DNA of 64,000 nt from Larimichthys crocea (Eukaryota; Chordata; Actinopteri; Sciaenidae): positions 7,985,608 to 8,049,607 of the forward strand of contig NC_040027.1 of assembly GCF_000972845.2 (NCBI RefSeq), given 5' to 3'. The translations under genes and the position numbers were made by a program. The notes under the pieces are model-generated. The model saw only the letters and a list, made by a program, of their open reading frames with translations, did not search any database and had not been told where the DNA came from. The number at the start of each line of letters is the position of its first letter. The first letter of the stretch is position 1. Positions 23,061 to 34,395 of this stretch are shown here, one piece after another.

Positions 23061-23790
23061 TACAATAACGCTGTGCTGCGTTTGTTGAGCGAGCCGTTCT
23101 GTCGGTTCAAGTCAAGTCTTTGTTTGTTTGGACAAAGGAAATCTTCACAGTGGACAGAAGAGCGATTCAACAGCTCGCTCCTCATATGTAACCATAATAA
23201 GTGAAGTTGATGCGCTCACGTGTTTTTGAGACTTTATGGAGACACATTCGCACGTTCTGAAGGCTGTATTGAAGCTTGTTGGTGGGAAGCGTTCAGCACT
23301 CGGAGCGGTCTGCAGTCTTTTTAACCGTGGAAAAGCGAGAGGACGTCTGCACACAAAGACCCCCGCTGAGAGGAGAGCTCAGCTGGAGAAGTTAGCCTGC
23401 AGATACGGAGCTACACAAACACTGTGTGTGTGTACACACACACGCAGCAACAACTTCTGCTGTTCACGCTCACATTTGCATAGGCAGCATTTCAAAAACA
23501 CACATATAGTGAGAGCGCGGCGTCCACGGAGACTCGTGTGTTTGCTTTGTGCCTCAGACACAGTATGTGGGATATATGTGAAGAGGAAAGCACGTTCCAT
23601 TCACACTTAGTGAATATAATTTATACTTTAGAGGCTCCAGGCTGAACGTATGCTCAGAATTATTTATGTTTTATTAAGATTTAGGTTTTAAAATATAAAA
23701 AATATGTACGTGTCAAAACACAACAAACATATATTTAAATTTATGTGAATCTGATACATACAAGCAAAGCTATAAAATACATACATATTA
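23061..23790. other. Non-coding stretch, no gene seen
   Basis: Unique sequence becoming strongly AT-rich from about 23640 up to the minisatellite at 23791. Confidence 0.5.
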
Positions 23791-24201
23791 ACACAGACTG
23801 TCTAAAACCTGGATGTAGTCTCCGTGACGTCCACACAGACTGTCTAAAACCTGGACGTAGTCTCCGTGACGTCCACACAGACTGTCTAAAACCTGGACGT
23901 AGTCTCTGACGTCCCCACAGACTGTCTAAAACCTGGACGTAGTCTCCGTGACGTCCCCGCAGACTGTCTAAAACCTGGACGTAGTCTCCGTGACGTCCAC
24001 ACAGACTGTCTAAAACCTGGACGTAGTCTCCGTGACGTCCTGCAGACTGTCTAAAACCTGGATGTAGTCTCTGACGTCCCCGCAGACTGTCTAAAACCTG
24101 GACATAGTCTCCGTGACGTCCCCTCAGACTGTCTAAAACCTGGATGTAGTCTCTGTGACGTCCATGCAGACTGTCTAAAACCTGGACGTAGTCTCCGTGA
24201 C
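23791..24201 (-). repeat. 42-bp minisatellite, inverted orientation, about 10 units
   Basis: Ten copies of the reverse complement (CAGACTGTCTAAAACCTGGA core). Several units are about 38-40 bp because GTGAC is shortened (TCTCTGACG) or the CCCCG segment is contracted. Flanks are unrelated to those of the four plus-oriented loci. Confidence 0.97.
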
Positions 24202-25171
24202 GGAGCTAATTATTGTTGAGCTGAGGTGTAAACACATCATGACGTCATCAGAGTTCCGTGGCAGCACTAAAGAAATCCCAGCGATGCAAACGAAGCGGAC
24301 GGTTCGTCAGTCGACCTGCAGAACTGGAAGAGCAGATGAATAAAGTCAGGCAGAGTGGGACTGTGGATACGACCTGCATCAGCAGCTTTTATAAATAGAG
24401 CTTCCATTCATCAGTCCGATCATTGATCCAATTAAAAAGGCACCAGCAGCAGGATGAGCCGCACGAAGACAAAGTGTTCCAGAACACGATGTTTCACGAT
24501 CGGGAAAACTCACGACACTGACAGACAGTTTGGTGTATGCTAATTAAGAAGGAATCTGAAAAAAATGCTGTTCATCATGAGTGATTTAAATCTCACCAAT
24601 TAAAGGTTACGCTGCCGCGAATTTCAGCACGGAGAAGTCGTTTTTTTACCAACAAAGGAGAAGAAGAAGAAGGAGAAGAAGAAGAAGAAGACTGCCTGCT
24701 GGTGAACATCGATGAAAAAACAAAGCAGGTTTAATATTTTATGAAGTGCATACACGCATTTTATTTATACCTGAGGGAAAAAACACGATGAGTTTTGTCG
24801 AGAAACAGCAACGTATGTAAGTTTGAAGAAAACTCCACAGGGCACCTTAAAGTTCACTCATCTTACACTTCTGTACATCATAACAACAGATCTCAGCTGA
24901 ATCCTCACAGTGTATCACAGATTTATCTGAGATTTGATCATATTTTAGTAACATGAGGGAGTGTTCCTTCCCTCCTGGCTCAGAGGAAGCATAACGGTGA
25001 AAAATGTCAGTAAATAATGAATGAGCAGATTTCACGTTAAAAGGTCTGACACGACACGACTGACTGACTGACTGACTGACTGACTGACTGATGTGGACAT
25101 GAATATTATTATACATGTAAGTCCCAAATGACGGACAAGCTTTCCTTCCATCGAGACTCTACTGAGACAAT
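24202..25171. other. Non-coding stretch with two simple repeats, no gene seen
   Basis: A (GAA)n-like run at about 24656-24692 and a (CTGA)n run at 25057-25091 lie in otherwise unique sequence. Confidence 0.6.

Positions 25172-25215
<44 letters not shown>
25172..25215. repeat. (TG)n microsatellite
   Basis: Pure TG run of about 22 units. A smaller TG run follows at 25322-25347. Confidence 0.97.
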
Positions 25216-25216
<1 letters not shown>

Positions 25217-25347
25217 AGGATAATGTGGGATGCACAAGTGTGATAAACCAGGATTTTCAGAGATTTAGCTCAGCGCTAATACCTCACTATCGCTACAGAC
25301 AGATGGGAATTACTAATCTAAGGTGTGTGTGTGTGTGTGTGTGTGTT

Positions 25348-27510
25348 TGAGGCAGCATTGTGTGTGAGCACCATCAGATCCATAACAGCCGGGAGTGACA
25401 GAGGCTGTAATGGAATATAATAAAGATATGAGATGTAACATCTCCAAATTAAAATGTCTAAAAACGACGAGACCTGTTTATATATTGTGTGTGTTCATGT
25501 CTTTACATCACATCAAAATGTTTCCAACGACGTTCAAACCCCGAGAAACCAGCCTGTTAATCAAAGTGACCTGTCAATCATTCTCTTCCCTCGAAATACA
25601 ACGACAGCGAGGAAGGAAGTCGGCGAACGTGAATAAAACTTTAATACATCAACTCCTCCATGAACATGAGGCATGTCAGAAATGATAAGGACAGCAACTC
25701 CCATGATCCCACGCTACAGCACCACATCAAACTACACTTTCTGTGGAAGTTTTGATTCGAGAGACACCTTAAGATCCAATAACTTAGTATTATATTATAA
25801 ATCAAGTTCTTCCGTCTGGTTTTCAGTTTCTAATATTCATTGTTGACTTGATTTAATACACTTTGATCAGCATGACAGTGTTTCTATGTTTGAGGACCAA
25901 TCTGAGTTTCACCGCAAACGTTTGTAGAAGTAGAAGACACCATCATCTATAAAAGGTTTGACTTTTCACACAGTCACTGCTTAATTCTAAACTTTAAGTG
26001 AAGCTTCAGAACACACGTGAAGTTTGGTGGACTGAATTGAGACAATATGTCTGTGGCAAAGCTTTCCGTTTCTTCTTGACGACGTTTATTGGTGAGTTTT
26101 TAACAACTCTACCAACTTCCACCAACATTTCAAATAAAGTTTGGTGGGTTTGAACAATGTTTGGCTGCACACCATGACTTTGTAAAGACGGAGCCAAACG
26201 TTGTTTAGAGCAGTATTACACTTCCAGTAGTTTGGAAGACTGTGGGACACAAATTAAAACACCCCGAGAGTAAATTCCACTTAATTGCAACCACATTTCC
26301 CTCACATGCTCCTTTTCCATGATGGATGAAGGAGGATATGATCAGCTGCAAGAGATATGTCAGTCTGACACAGGAACAATCTAATGAGGGAACTTGGATG
26401 TACTCTGATGCCATGTTTCCGTTAAATGGTACGGCTCAGCTTGTTGTGGGTAATATCACCGGCTGAGGTTCCAAGCGAGCTGACCACTGATTGGTCAGAG
26501 AACATCCTGCACATCGACCATCGCCTCTCTGGTTGCCGATGAAAGGATCTCAAAATGTGACGATATCCTCCATCATTCGTTACTATGTCGATCAGCTAAG
26601 AATCCCGCCTACATTGATGGGGCACCAGTGGAAAACAAAATTCGAGAAAAGTAAGTAGACACCATCGGATAGCGTCACACACCACATCACTGTACTGCAG
26701 CACTTGTGCCTTGAGCTAAATGCTAAACTAGAATTAAAGTTTTCCTGTGAGTTTCCAAGCAAGCTCATGCAGAGGTCTAACACAGGACTAGCCACCAAAA
26801 GTCCAATCTGAAGTTTAGGATTCAGGACACTGAATAATCGGATCACCTCCCAAAAATGTACGCCCAGCATCCCGCAGAGAAAAAGTAACAGCAGCGTCAT
26901 TTTTCCTGTTTCTCTTTGAATGTTTCTACTTGTGATTCGGAGGATTTTAGAATTCTTCCTCCAACACATCGCTCCCCCTCATCCCCTTAAATCACATCTC
27001 TCTCTCTCTCTTTCTCTTTCTCTATTTCTTCCCCTAAAGATATTTGTGGATGTAAGTAACATCCTGCATGGCTGCTGCTGCGACTACACAGAAAGAAATT
27101 TGGCTGCACTCCTTCCGTACGCCTCAGAAACTTATCTGTTCTGATTTCAATGAGAGGAGATGAGAGGAGAGCGGCAGAGAAATCCTCTGGGTACCACGTC
27201 CTCCGTCTCCAAATTTCTAAATTTAAACTACAATCCTAATCACTCTGCCATCCTCTCGCTCCTGCAGGCTTGACTTTCAAATAAGCACTTCGCCTGGATT
27301 CCCCTCCTCCATCACCACCACCACCCCCCGACTGCTGTTTCATGTCCCCCAAATCCTCCCCCTCTGCTCCCTGGCACTTCTCGTGCTGCAGGAGTGAGCC
27401 AGTGTTTCTGCGTTTGATCTTTTCTCTGCAGTCAAGTTCTTTTTTTGGAGAGTTAAAGCTGCTGCTGCTGCTGCGAGATCCAGAGGCGAGCCGCCAAAGA
27501 CGACAGCAAA
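25348..27510. other. Non-coding stretch; possible DNA-transposon relic at 26400-26970
   Basis: No exon was recognised. Around 26410-26560 the motifs CATGTTTCCGTTAAATGGTA and CGGCTCAGC, followed by a palindromic ACCACTGATTGGTCAGAG, recall the ends of fish hAT-type non-autonomous elements, but a matching second end was not found. The 125-residue minus-strand frame at 26592-26969 has no domain I recognise. Confidence 0.35.
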
Positions 27511-27535
27511 GTGTGTGTGTGTGTGTGTGTGTGTG
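27511..27535. repeat. (TG)n microsatellite
   Basis: Pure TG run of about 12 units. Confidence 0.95.
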
Positions 27536-27984
27536 CGAAGGGCGAAGCAGAGGAAGATGCAGCGATACATAAAGAGAATTATTAGGATGGAGAAAGGAGA
27601 GAAGAGGAGGTTACATAACTCCTCACATCTGGAGGAGAGGAGGAGGCAGATTTGGGAATAATACATTTAAAGGAGCGAGGCGGTTGAGCCGCAGGACGGA
27701 GGGAGCATTAAAGACGAGGAAATGAAATCTAAAAATATTGTTACTCAGGGAGTCACTTTGTAGAAATGCTGCTGTCACAAAGCCAAAAGAAGCTGCACAG
27801 CAGTTCATCGCTGACCAGATGCAGCCATGTATCTTTAATGATCGTCTCCAGGGTAAAAAGTTTTTAAAAAACATTCCTTTCATGAAGAGTTTTGGATTTA
27901 TATGTGGAAGAAGGTTTAGTTTTTGAACCGATTTCCATCGGCGTCAGGTGTTTAGAACGTTTTCTAAAGGTTGCTACAGTGCCA

Positions 27985-28325
27985 TAATCCATCATCAGTC
28001 CATTCTGCATCTCCACAGAGTTTTTTTGCCTCTTTTAGCTCCTAGTTTTGGTTCCGTGGCACATTTACTGTCTCGTTCCATCAAACGAGCTGTGATAACT
28101 CCACTGCACACCACCTGCCCAGCAGCAAACAGCACAGAGACACAGGTAAAGACTAAACTAGTGAGGAAAGTGAAACATTTAGCAGCTACAGAGACGAAAA
28201 AGAAGTTGGTGGAGACCAAACTTGAGCTAAATGGAGGCACTTGCATTCATCACACAGACGCGTCTCCAGTAACAACTTTATATTGTGAAAATATGTTGTT
28301 ACACTGCCCCCAAGTGGCCAAACAA
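27985..28325. mobile_element. Dispersed fish repeat ('acactgcccccaagtggcc' family)
   Basis: Contains CTCTTTTAGCTCCTAGTTTT, AGTTGGTGGAGACCAAACTT, GAGCTAAATGGAG and ends with ACACTGCCCCCAAGTGGCC. I recognise these phrases, in this order, from a repeat seen often in percomorph genomes; class not certain. Confidence 0.6.
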
Positions 28326-29776
28326 ATCTATTCTGTGATATTTTTTATCATATGTTTTGTTTATTAAATCCTAATCTGCAAAGTAAATTGTAACTAAATG
28401 TATTTATTTCTAATGGAAACAGAAGAACACAGTCAGGCTTGCAGGGCTGACAGATGCCGTATTTTCTGGTATTCTGGGAGGATTTTATAGGATATTCTTC
28501 CCTCCTCTGCCACTCGGCGACTGTTTAATGACGGCAATTTCACCCTGCAGCTATCAGACTCTGACACTTTCCCTCTCTATCAGCCGGCTCTCTCTGTGAC
28601 AGTGATTGCACTAAGCGGAGGTTCAGAAATCCCCCCGTCCTCTTTTTTCTCACGCTCCCCTCCGTCTCTCACTTGCTTACTCCGGTAATTGACGGCGGTT
28701 TGCCCCTTTGTGGAGAGCGGGAGCCAGGAGGGTTTCCAGTCTGTGATGAGTTTCTCTCACCTCAATCCTCTCTAATACCTTCCTCATTTTCTTTGTCTCT
28801 CTCTCCGCTGTGAGCGCCTAATGGCAGAGCAGCTGCTTTTCATGGCTCTTCAGAGAAATGGCACCCTTAACTGTTTCTGGATTTAGCGGAGATTTAGCGT
28901 TTTCTGCCCAGTGCCTGTCATCAAGAACCACGGGGCTGCTCTCGCCGCTGGGCTGGAGGTTGTTAGGTTTTCCAGCCTGATCCATGTGGGTCATGGAAGA
29001 AAACGCACGAGCTTCCATTTGAGAATTACTCATGGATCAAGGAATGTGAAAGGTGGATTTACAGATAGATTTACAATTCAGGGAGATATGAAGAACGATA
29101 TATGTGCGAGCGATGCTGCTCTTCTAGGGTTTAAAGTGGATGGGAATCATGCACGATATGAAGCCGAAAAAGATGGCTTTGGTTCAGATATTGTTCCTGC
29201 TTTTTCCATTTTCTAAAATCAAGTCAAACAGATCATTTTTCTACAATTGGATCCAGTGAAAGAAAAAAAAAACAGAATTATGAACAAAAGAAGCAGCAGA
29301 GAAAGACGAGGGCGGACAGGCGGCGGGCGGGCGGGTGGAGGGGGGGTAGAGATTGCTTTAAAAGCCAAGCAATGAAATGACAAATGGGAAGAATAAATTG
29401 CCGAACGCAAGATGTATAACAAAATTTTCCACAGAGGAGAGCGAGGACGGGCTGGAGGTCCGATTAGATAAGAGGAGGCGAGGGAGGAACAGAGGAGAAA
29501 AAGATAAATGAGGAAGAGATTGTTTTAGAGGTAATGGTGTAGTGAAGTGGTGTTTTATTAAATGAGAAAAGTAAGTGATGGAGGGAGTGTTCGGGGCGGA
29601 GGAGGAGGAGGAGGAGGCTGCATGTGGGTAACATGAACCCGAGCACTTCAAAGTGTGTGCATGGATGTCTGTGTGTCCTAAAACGCCGTATAATTAAATC
29701 TCTCATGGACGCAGTTGGCGGGAACACAGCAGAAGATGCATGGGTTGGCTAATAGGGGGTGACAAATGCACTAACA

Positions 29777-29778
<2 letters not shown>
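28326..29778. other. Non-coding stretch, no gene seen
   Basis: Includes a G-rich run at about 29311-29351 (repeated CGGGC and GGGGGGG) and unique, conserved-looking AT-balanced sequence at about 28820-29210. No exon with splice sites was identified. Confidence 0.5.

Positions 29779-29842
<64 letters not shown>
29779..29842. repeat. (CA)n microsatellite
   Basis: Pure CA run of about 32 units, among the longest in the window. Confidence 0.97.
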
Positions 29843-29843
<1 letters not shown>

Positions 29844-30416
29844 CTGCATGCAGCAAACATGCATGTAATCAAAAAGACATCTCTTAAATTTAAACGCCGT
29901 ATTTAAGCACACGTGGTGAGCGCCCTGCGTTATTTTCGACGCTCAGTGTAAAGAGGGAATCTGAGGGGGAAGCGCCCCGCCGAGCGAGGAGAAACAGAAA
30001 ATGGGTTAGAGATAGAAACCCCAGCGGGACTGAATAATTAGCAGAGCAGAGGAGAAGAGGGTGAGGGTGAGACGACGGCTGCAGAGACAGAAAGACGGAG
30101 GCAGCGAGTGAGGAGAGAGTCAGGGATGTGAGAAATGGGGTCAGATCGCACAAAACGAGAAATGATGGAGATGTGAAACAGAGGAAGTGAAGAAGAGAGA
30201 GAGTTATATAAAGCCTGAGAGACACGTCTGACATGTCTGTTACTGTGAGACGTGTGTGGGTATGTAGGCGTACTGAAGAGAGAGGTGTGTGTTGGGAAAC
30301 AAAGACTCCTCTCCAAACCAAATTATCCAGTCCAAAGATTCACCGTTTACACCGCAGCTTAAACGCTGATCCACTGACATCATGTGTGGGTGTTTAAAAT
30401 GTGCATTATGTCTTAG
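29843..30416. other. Non-coding stretch, purine-rich, no gene seen
   Basis: A GA-rich segment at about 29940-30230. Open minus-strand frames here are Ser/Leu-rich low-complexity products of the purine bias. Confidence 0.55.
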
Positions 30417-30450
30417 AACTAAAGGTCCATGTGTCAGATTTAATGAGCTC

Positions 30451-31130
30451 TACACTGTGAAAAACATTTCACGTTTAAGGTTGGTGTTTTATTGCATATT
30501 TTGCCGTATGAATACATTATCAAAGAAAGGCCGTTCTGATGAATGAGTGCCATTTAGAGAAATTACAGCATTTCACCGTTGACAATCTGTAATAGGGTTG
30601 CAAAGGGGCTGCAAGTTTCCATGGGAAGTTGAGATAGGGAATTCTGGGAATATTCCAAATATTCCATGGGAATTTAAACAAACTGCATCATATCCAAACA
30701 TTTTTGTTTGATGATAAAACGGAGATTTGTCCAAAATCCAAATCCAAATTAATACAATTCAACAGTCTCTGTGTGCTCTGGGCTCTAAAGTGTGGTCCAG
30801 GTACAGAAATCACCTGTGCAGGTAGAGGGCACAGATATATTCAAGTGTACTTGCATAAAATCTGGTTGTTTTAGTCAAGATTATGCTCAAATATATTTAC
30901 CACAGCTATATTTAAGTTCCCTGTTAAAGGGCCAACCTTCAATTTGGAAAATTCCTGGTTTATTCCCATAAATTCCCAATAATTCCCAACCCTAGTCTCT
31001 GATATGAAATACTACTTTATTCTGTATGAATTCCCTTAAAATGCTGTATAAATAAAGGTTGAAATATGAGTGCATACAAACATGTTATGGCATAATTTAC
31101 AGTCTTTTACTGTTACGGTTTGGCAGTGTA
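30451..31130 (+). mobile_element. MITE B, TIR TACACTG, inserted in MITE A
   Basis: The left end TACACTGTGAAAAAC and right end GTTTGGCAGTGTA form short imperfect inverted repeats (TACACTG / CAGTGTA). A TA duplication with CACTG ends would fit a Tc1/mariner-type element. It sits exactly between the two halves of MITE A and is itself split by MITE C. Confidence 0.55.
30593..30994 (+). mobile_element. MITE C, TIR TAGGGTTG, inserted in MITE B
   Basis: The element starts TAGGGTTGCAAAGG and ends AATTCCCAACCCTA, with several GGGAATT and CCATGGGAA motifs inside. Candidate 8-bp target duplications ATCTGTAA and GTCTCTGA agree at only five of eight positions, so they are decayed or wrong. It resembles hAT-type non-autonomous fish elements. 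Confidence 0.6.
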
Positions 31131-31332
31131 TTTTCAGAATATAATACTCAGAACCTTTTAGTGTTTAATGATCTGAGAAAAGAGGTGTGCGGCTGTCTTT
31201 CTTTACCTTAGAATGAGACCTTTATATCTACAGGTGCCACAGGTACATACCACTGCCATGTTCCTACAGGAGCCCAGGATGGACACACCAAACCTCTTTT
31301 TTCAAGCACTTCGTGGTCACTGTAGGAGGCCA

Positions 31333-31385
31333 GGTTGGTGCGGTGGTTAGTGCTGTTGCCTCGCAGTAAGAAGGTTCATGGTTGG
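31333..31385 (+). mobile_element. SINE-like fragment (tRNA-like A-box region) inside MITE A
   Basis: GGTTGGTGCGGTGGTTAGTG followed by CTGTTGCCTCGCAGTAAGAA and GGTTCATGGTT matches a very common fish repeat with tRNA-like promoter boxes. Only about 53 bp is present, and it interrupts the right half of MITE A. Too short and altered to be a tRNA gene. Confidence 0.6.
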
Positions 31386-31440
31386 GGGTTGCAATCAGCC
31401 ACTGCACCACCAGGTGCCTCTAAATCCTTCACAATGTACA

Positions 31441-32286
31441 GACGTCAACAGGATTCCCTGAAACTTTTCAGTTGGTCTCGGCTTCAGTTAATCAGAGTCT
31501 CTGATGACAAAAACCTCATCATAAAACCACCTGGTGAAACGTTGATGTATTTCTATATAGAGACGGTTTAACTGAAATCAATATTGAGTGTCCGCCTCCA
31601 CACAGCTGCTGGAAGAGTTGCCTCCAAACAGTTTCTGCTGCTTCTCTAAACAGCCGGTCTGCTGTGGCACATCGCCCTCCCAATAAACCAGCTGAAAGTG
31701 CACTAAAATCCGAGGTAAGTGCTTTTTCAGACGCCGCCAAGCTCTTTCCTCTCAGCCTGTAAAAATGTCCTTTCCACTGATTTGTTCTGGGTGACAGGGA
31801 AGAGAACAAATCCAAACTTTTGTTCCCACTTCTGTTTTCCTTCAAAGTTCAGGGCCTCAAATGTGCCGAGACACATCTTGGAGAGACTCTGGAACTTCCT
31901 GATTAGAGTCAAAAGGACCAATCGTCAGATCTTTGGAGGAGCGCAGGGCAGCTCGTCCAACGTGATGCCGAGCCTTCCAAAAATCTTCCCACGAGCCACT
32001 TTAGAGAGGCTCCAGAATGAAATACAGAAACACGAGGAGAAGCCAGATTCTGATTGTTTGGTGAGCCTTTAAAGCAAAATGACAAATGGAAGACGTTCTG
32101 GATGATAACCTGGGAGCTAGTTCCTTCTCCAACTCCTAATGCTGAAACTGGGCTTCTGTACCAATACTAACAGAAACATCTTGGTGGAAGTTCGCCTGTG
32201 ATAGACGGTGATCAGCTGGCCTGTAATTTTTTAAAGTGCCTGTCCTTTTGTTAACAGCTTCCAAAGACGACTTCCCGGATGGTTCA
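31441..32286. other. Non-coding stretch, no gene seen
   Basis: Unique sequence; open frames on both strands are short and without domains I recognise. Confidence 0.5.
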
Positions 32287-32640
32287 GTTACTTTTCATCT
32301 ATAATTATGTTTCTTCTGCCCATGCACTGCACATCCACAGATGGAAGGCCTCGGTTTGACAAGCTATTAAAGCTCTGTGCTTGGCTAAAAATCCCATTTC
32401 CTCTCTGCAGATTTGAATGGGCGTTATGTTCAGGTGAGAGGAGAGAAGGAATAATAATAAGAACGATCAGAGAAACGAAGGTTGGAAGGTGAGATTGCGT
32501 ATGAAATTCAGGCATGTAGGGAGCGAGCGCATTTGTGCCTGCATCGCAAACAAAGACAGTAAATACAGGTATTATCTGTTATCTGCTGTAATCGCTTCAG
32601 CTTGTTTCTGGATTCACGGGAAAGACAGACGCTGAGCTGT
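32287..32640 (+). repeat. Copy 1 of a duplicated ~350-bp non-coding element
   Basis: Runs from GTTACTTTTCATCTATAATT through ACAGATGGAAGGC, a purine-rich middle and GACAGTAAATACAGGTATTA to TTATCTGTTATCTGCTG. The same order of blocks recurs at 34055-34395. The last third is the best conserved between copies and carries two adjacent GATA-type TTATCT motifs. Confidence 0.85.
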
Positions 32641-32739
32641 TGGACTAGTAAGTAATCTTAGCTGGCTGCTATGTCCTGTTGTCAACTCAAAGACTGAAGT
32701 AAAAGCTGACCTGACAAAGGTCAACGCAAGTCAATGTCT

Positions 32740-33340
32740 AGAAGAAGAAACAAAAGAACTCGCCACCCTTCTTTGAGGTTTGGAGCAACAGAGTTGAACG
32801 ATGCAGACCTGGCAGATTTATTAAAATGAGAAGACCAACAGAGCTTGGAAGAACAATCAGGGGTCACACAAATGTTCATGAAAGCAGACAACTCAGAATC
32901 CACTGGATGAATTATTGGCAATCTGTATTCCAGAATTTCATTGATGAACTCAACAGATTATATACAACAGAAACAGAGACAGAGAGCTGGATATTGGATA
33001 AATCTCCACAGAGGAATGCTCTTTCATAATCCACACCAAGACGACTTCGACCACAAACTCTCAGAGTTGGACAACTGGACATCAGAACCAATTCTGGAGA
33101 CAACGCAGACCATACTCACATTTTTTTGGGTCCTGACCCGCCTTTACAACCTTTCTGGACTCAACCACAAAGTGGATTCTGGGATTTGTTATTGAGTTTA
33201 CCGGTCTTTCATTCTACTTGGGGAATGTATCAAAGGATCTGGATAACAGGGACAAATATTTATTAAAAATTCTCATGGCAACGAATAAAGGAAATAACTA
33301 GAGAACCTCCCACCATGAACCAATGGAAATGAGAAGGCCA
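32740..33340 (+). mobile_element. Decayed L1-like LINE ORF2 C-terminal fragment
   Basis: At about 33097-33170 one frame reads GDNADHTHIF, then LQPFWTQ; after a frameshift near 33215 another frame reads YLGN-like LGNVSKDLDNRDKYLLKIL at 33222-33280. In L1/Tx1-type ORF2 proteins the C-terminal region carries a DADHTHIFWxCP...FW block followed by LGN...D.YLL.ILL...KK.ITR; the order and spacing match. The upstream 300 bp may belong to it. Stops and the frameshift show it is a dead copy. It lies between the two copies of the 350-bp duplicated element. Confidence 0.65.
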
Positions 33341-34054
33341 AATAAAATATTGGAAATTGTTAAAATGATCTGAAAACAGCTGATAAAAGACCAATAAAAA
33401 AAAGGCTGCAAACCTTAAACACTTGATTGTTCCATCAGTATGAACACCACGTTTAACATCCAACACTGATGTACTCATATTCATAAAATCACATTAGAGG
33501 AAAAGGCTCATGGGTGTTTTTAAGACATATTCGAACAACGGGGGATTTTTATTTCAGCACAGTGTCAGCAGTGTTTCATCTGCTGCCAAAGTGAGAAAAA
33601 AAGAGCAGAGAAAGTCATCCAATATTAATTTAAACTGGTTTCAACTGGAACGCCGTGAATCCGGAGGGAGAAGGAGGCGATGACAGGGAGTAAAACAGAA
33701 AGAGGACTAAGTGACATTGAGAAAACAAGAGAGAGAATGATTGCGGGGGAGTGCAGAGATAAGAGAGAGAGATACGAGACTGACATCAATGAACCAAACC
33801 GAGCCGAGCCGAGCCGAGCCAAGTGAGCGTGTGTCAGAGATGGCGTGGTGAGTTCAGGGGCAGTTCAGCTCCTCCCGGGAGTGCAGCAGTGACTTTAAAC
33901 CAAGTTAACAGAAAAAAGAATGAGATCAGAACAAAGTCTGCAGAGACACAGAAGGACTGTGTGGTGGAGAGAGAAGAATAACTAATGACCGGACGGTAAA
34001 TATGGCTCTCATCTGTGAGCTCTTCCATTAATAAAACATCAGGCTCCACAGAAC
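33341..34054. other. Non-coding stretch, no gene seen
   Basis: Includes a short (CCGAG)n run at about 33798-33821 and a purine-rich segment at 33650-33780. No gene recognised. Confidence 0.55.
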
Positions 34055-34395
34055 GTTACTTTTCATCTATAATTACCTCTCTGCTCCCGACACTCCGGCT
34101 ACAGATGGAAGGCCCTCCGTTTGACAAGCGATTACAGCCCCTTCACCCGCCTAGAGTCTTTTCTCTCCACAGATTTGAATGACCCGTTACGTTCAAGTGA
34201 GAGAAGGAATAATAATCAGAGCGATCAGAGATATGGAGGGTTGGAAGGTGAGATTGCGTAGCGAGGAAATGAGGGAGTGAGCATTTTTCCCCCCGCCTGC
34301 ATCGCAAACAAAGACAGTAAATACAGGTATTATCTGTTATCTGCTGCTGTAATCGCCGCCTTGTTTCAGGTCTCACAGGAAAGACTGAGAGCCGA
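34055..34395 (+). repeat. Copy 2 of a duplicated ~350-bp non-coding element
   Basis: Direct repeat of 32287-32640 displaced by about 1768 bp. The GATTTGAATG, GGAATAATAAT, GGTTGGAAGGTGAGATTGCG and CTGCATCGCAAACAAAGACA blocks are shared, with substitutions and small indels between. Confidence 0.85.

Larger units (their letters stand above)
30417..31440 (+). mobile_element. MITE A ('ttaaaggtccagtgtgta' family), interrupted by other elements
   Basis: The left end reads CTAAAGGTCCATGTGTCAGA at 30419. The body resumes at 31131 (AATATAATACTCAG, then CTTTACCTTAGAATGAGACC and GCCATGTTCCTACAGGAGCC) and the right end is CTCTAAATCCTTCACA near 31440. This order matches the widespread percomorph miniature element that begins TTAAAGGTCCAGTGTGTA. 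The gap between the halves is filled by MITE B. A second copy lies at 39624-39852. Confidence 0.7.

Noticed and set aside
26592..26969. 125-residue minus-strand frame with hydrophobic segments
   Set aside because: No family recognised, no splice or start context, and it borders a probable transposon relic.
31333..31385. tRNA gene
   Set aside because: A-box-like sequence is present, but there is no complete B box (GGTTCATGG instead of GGTTCGAATCC), no cloverleaf, and it sits inside a transposon.
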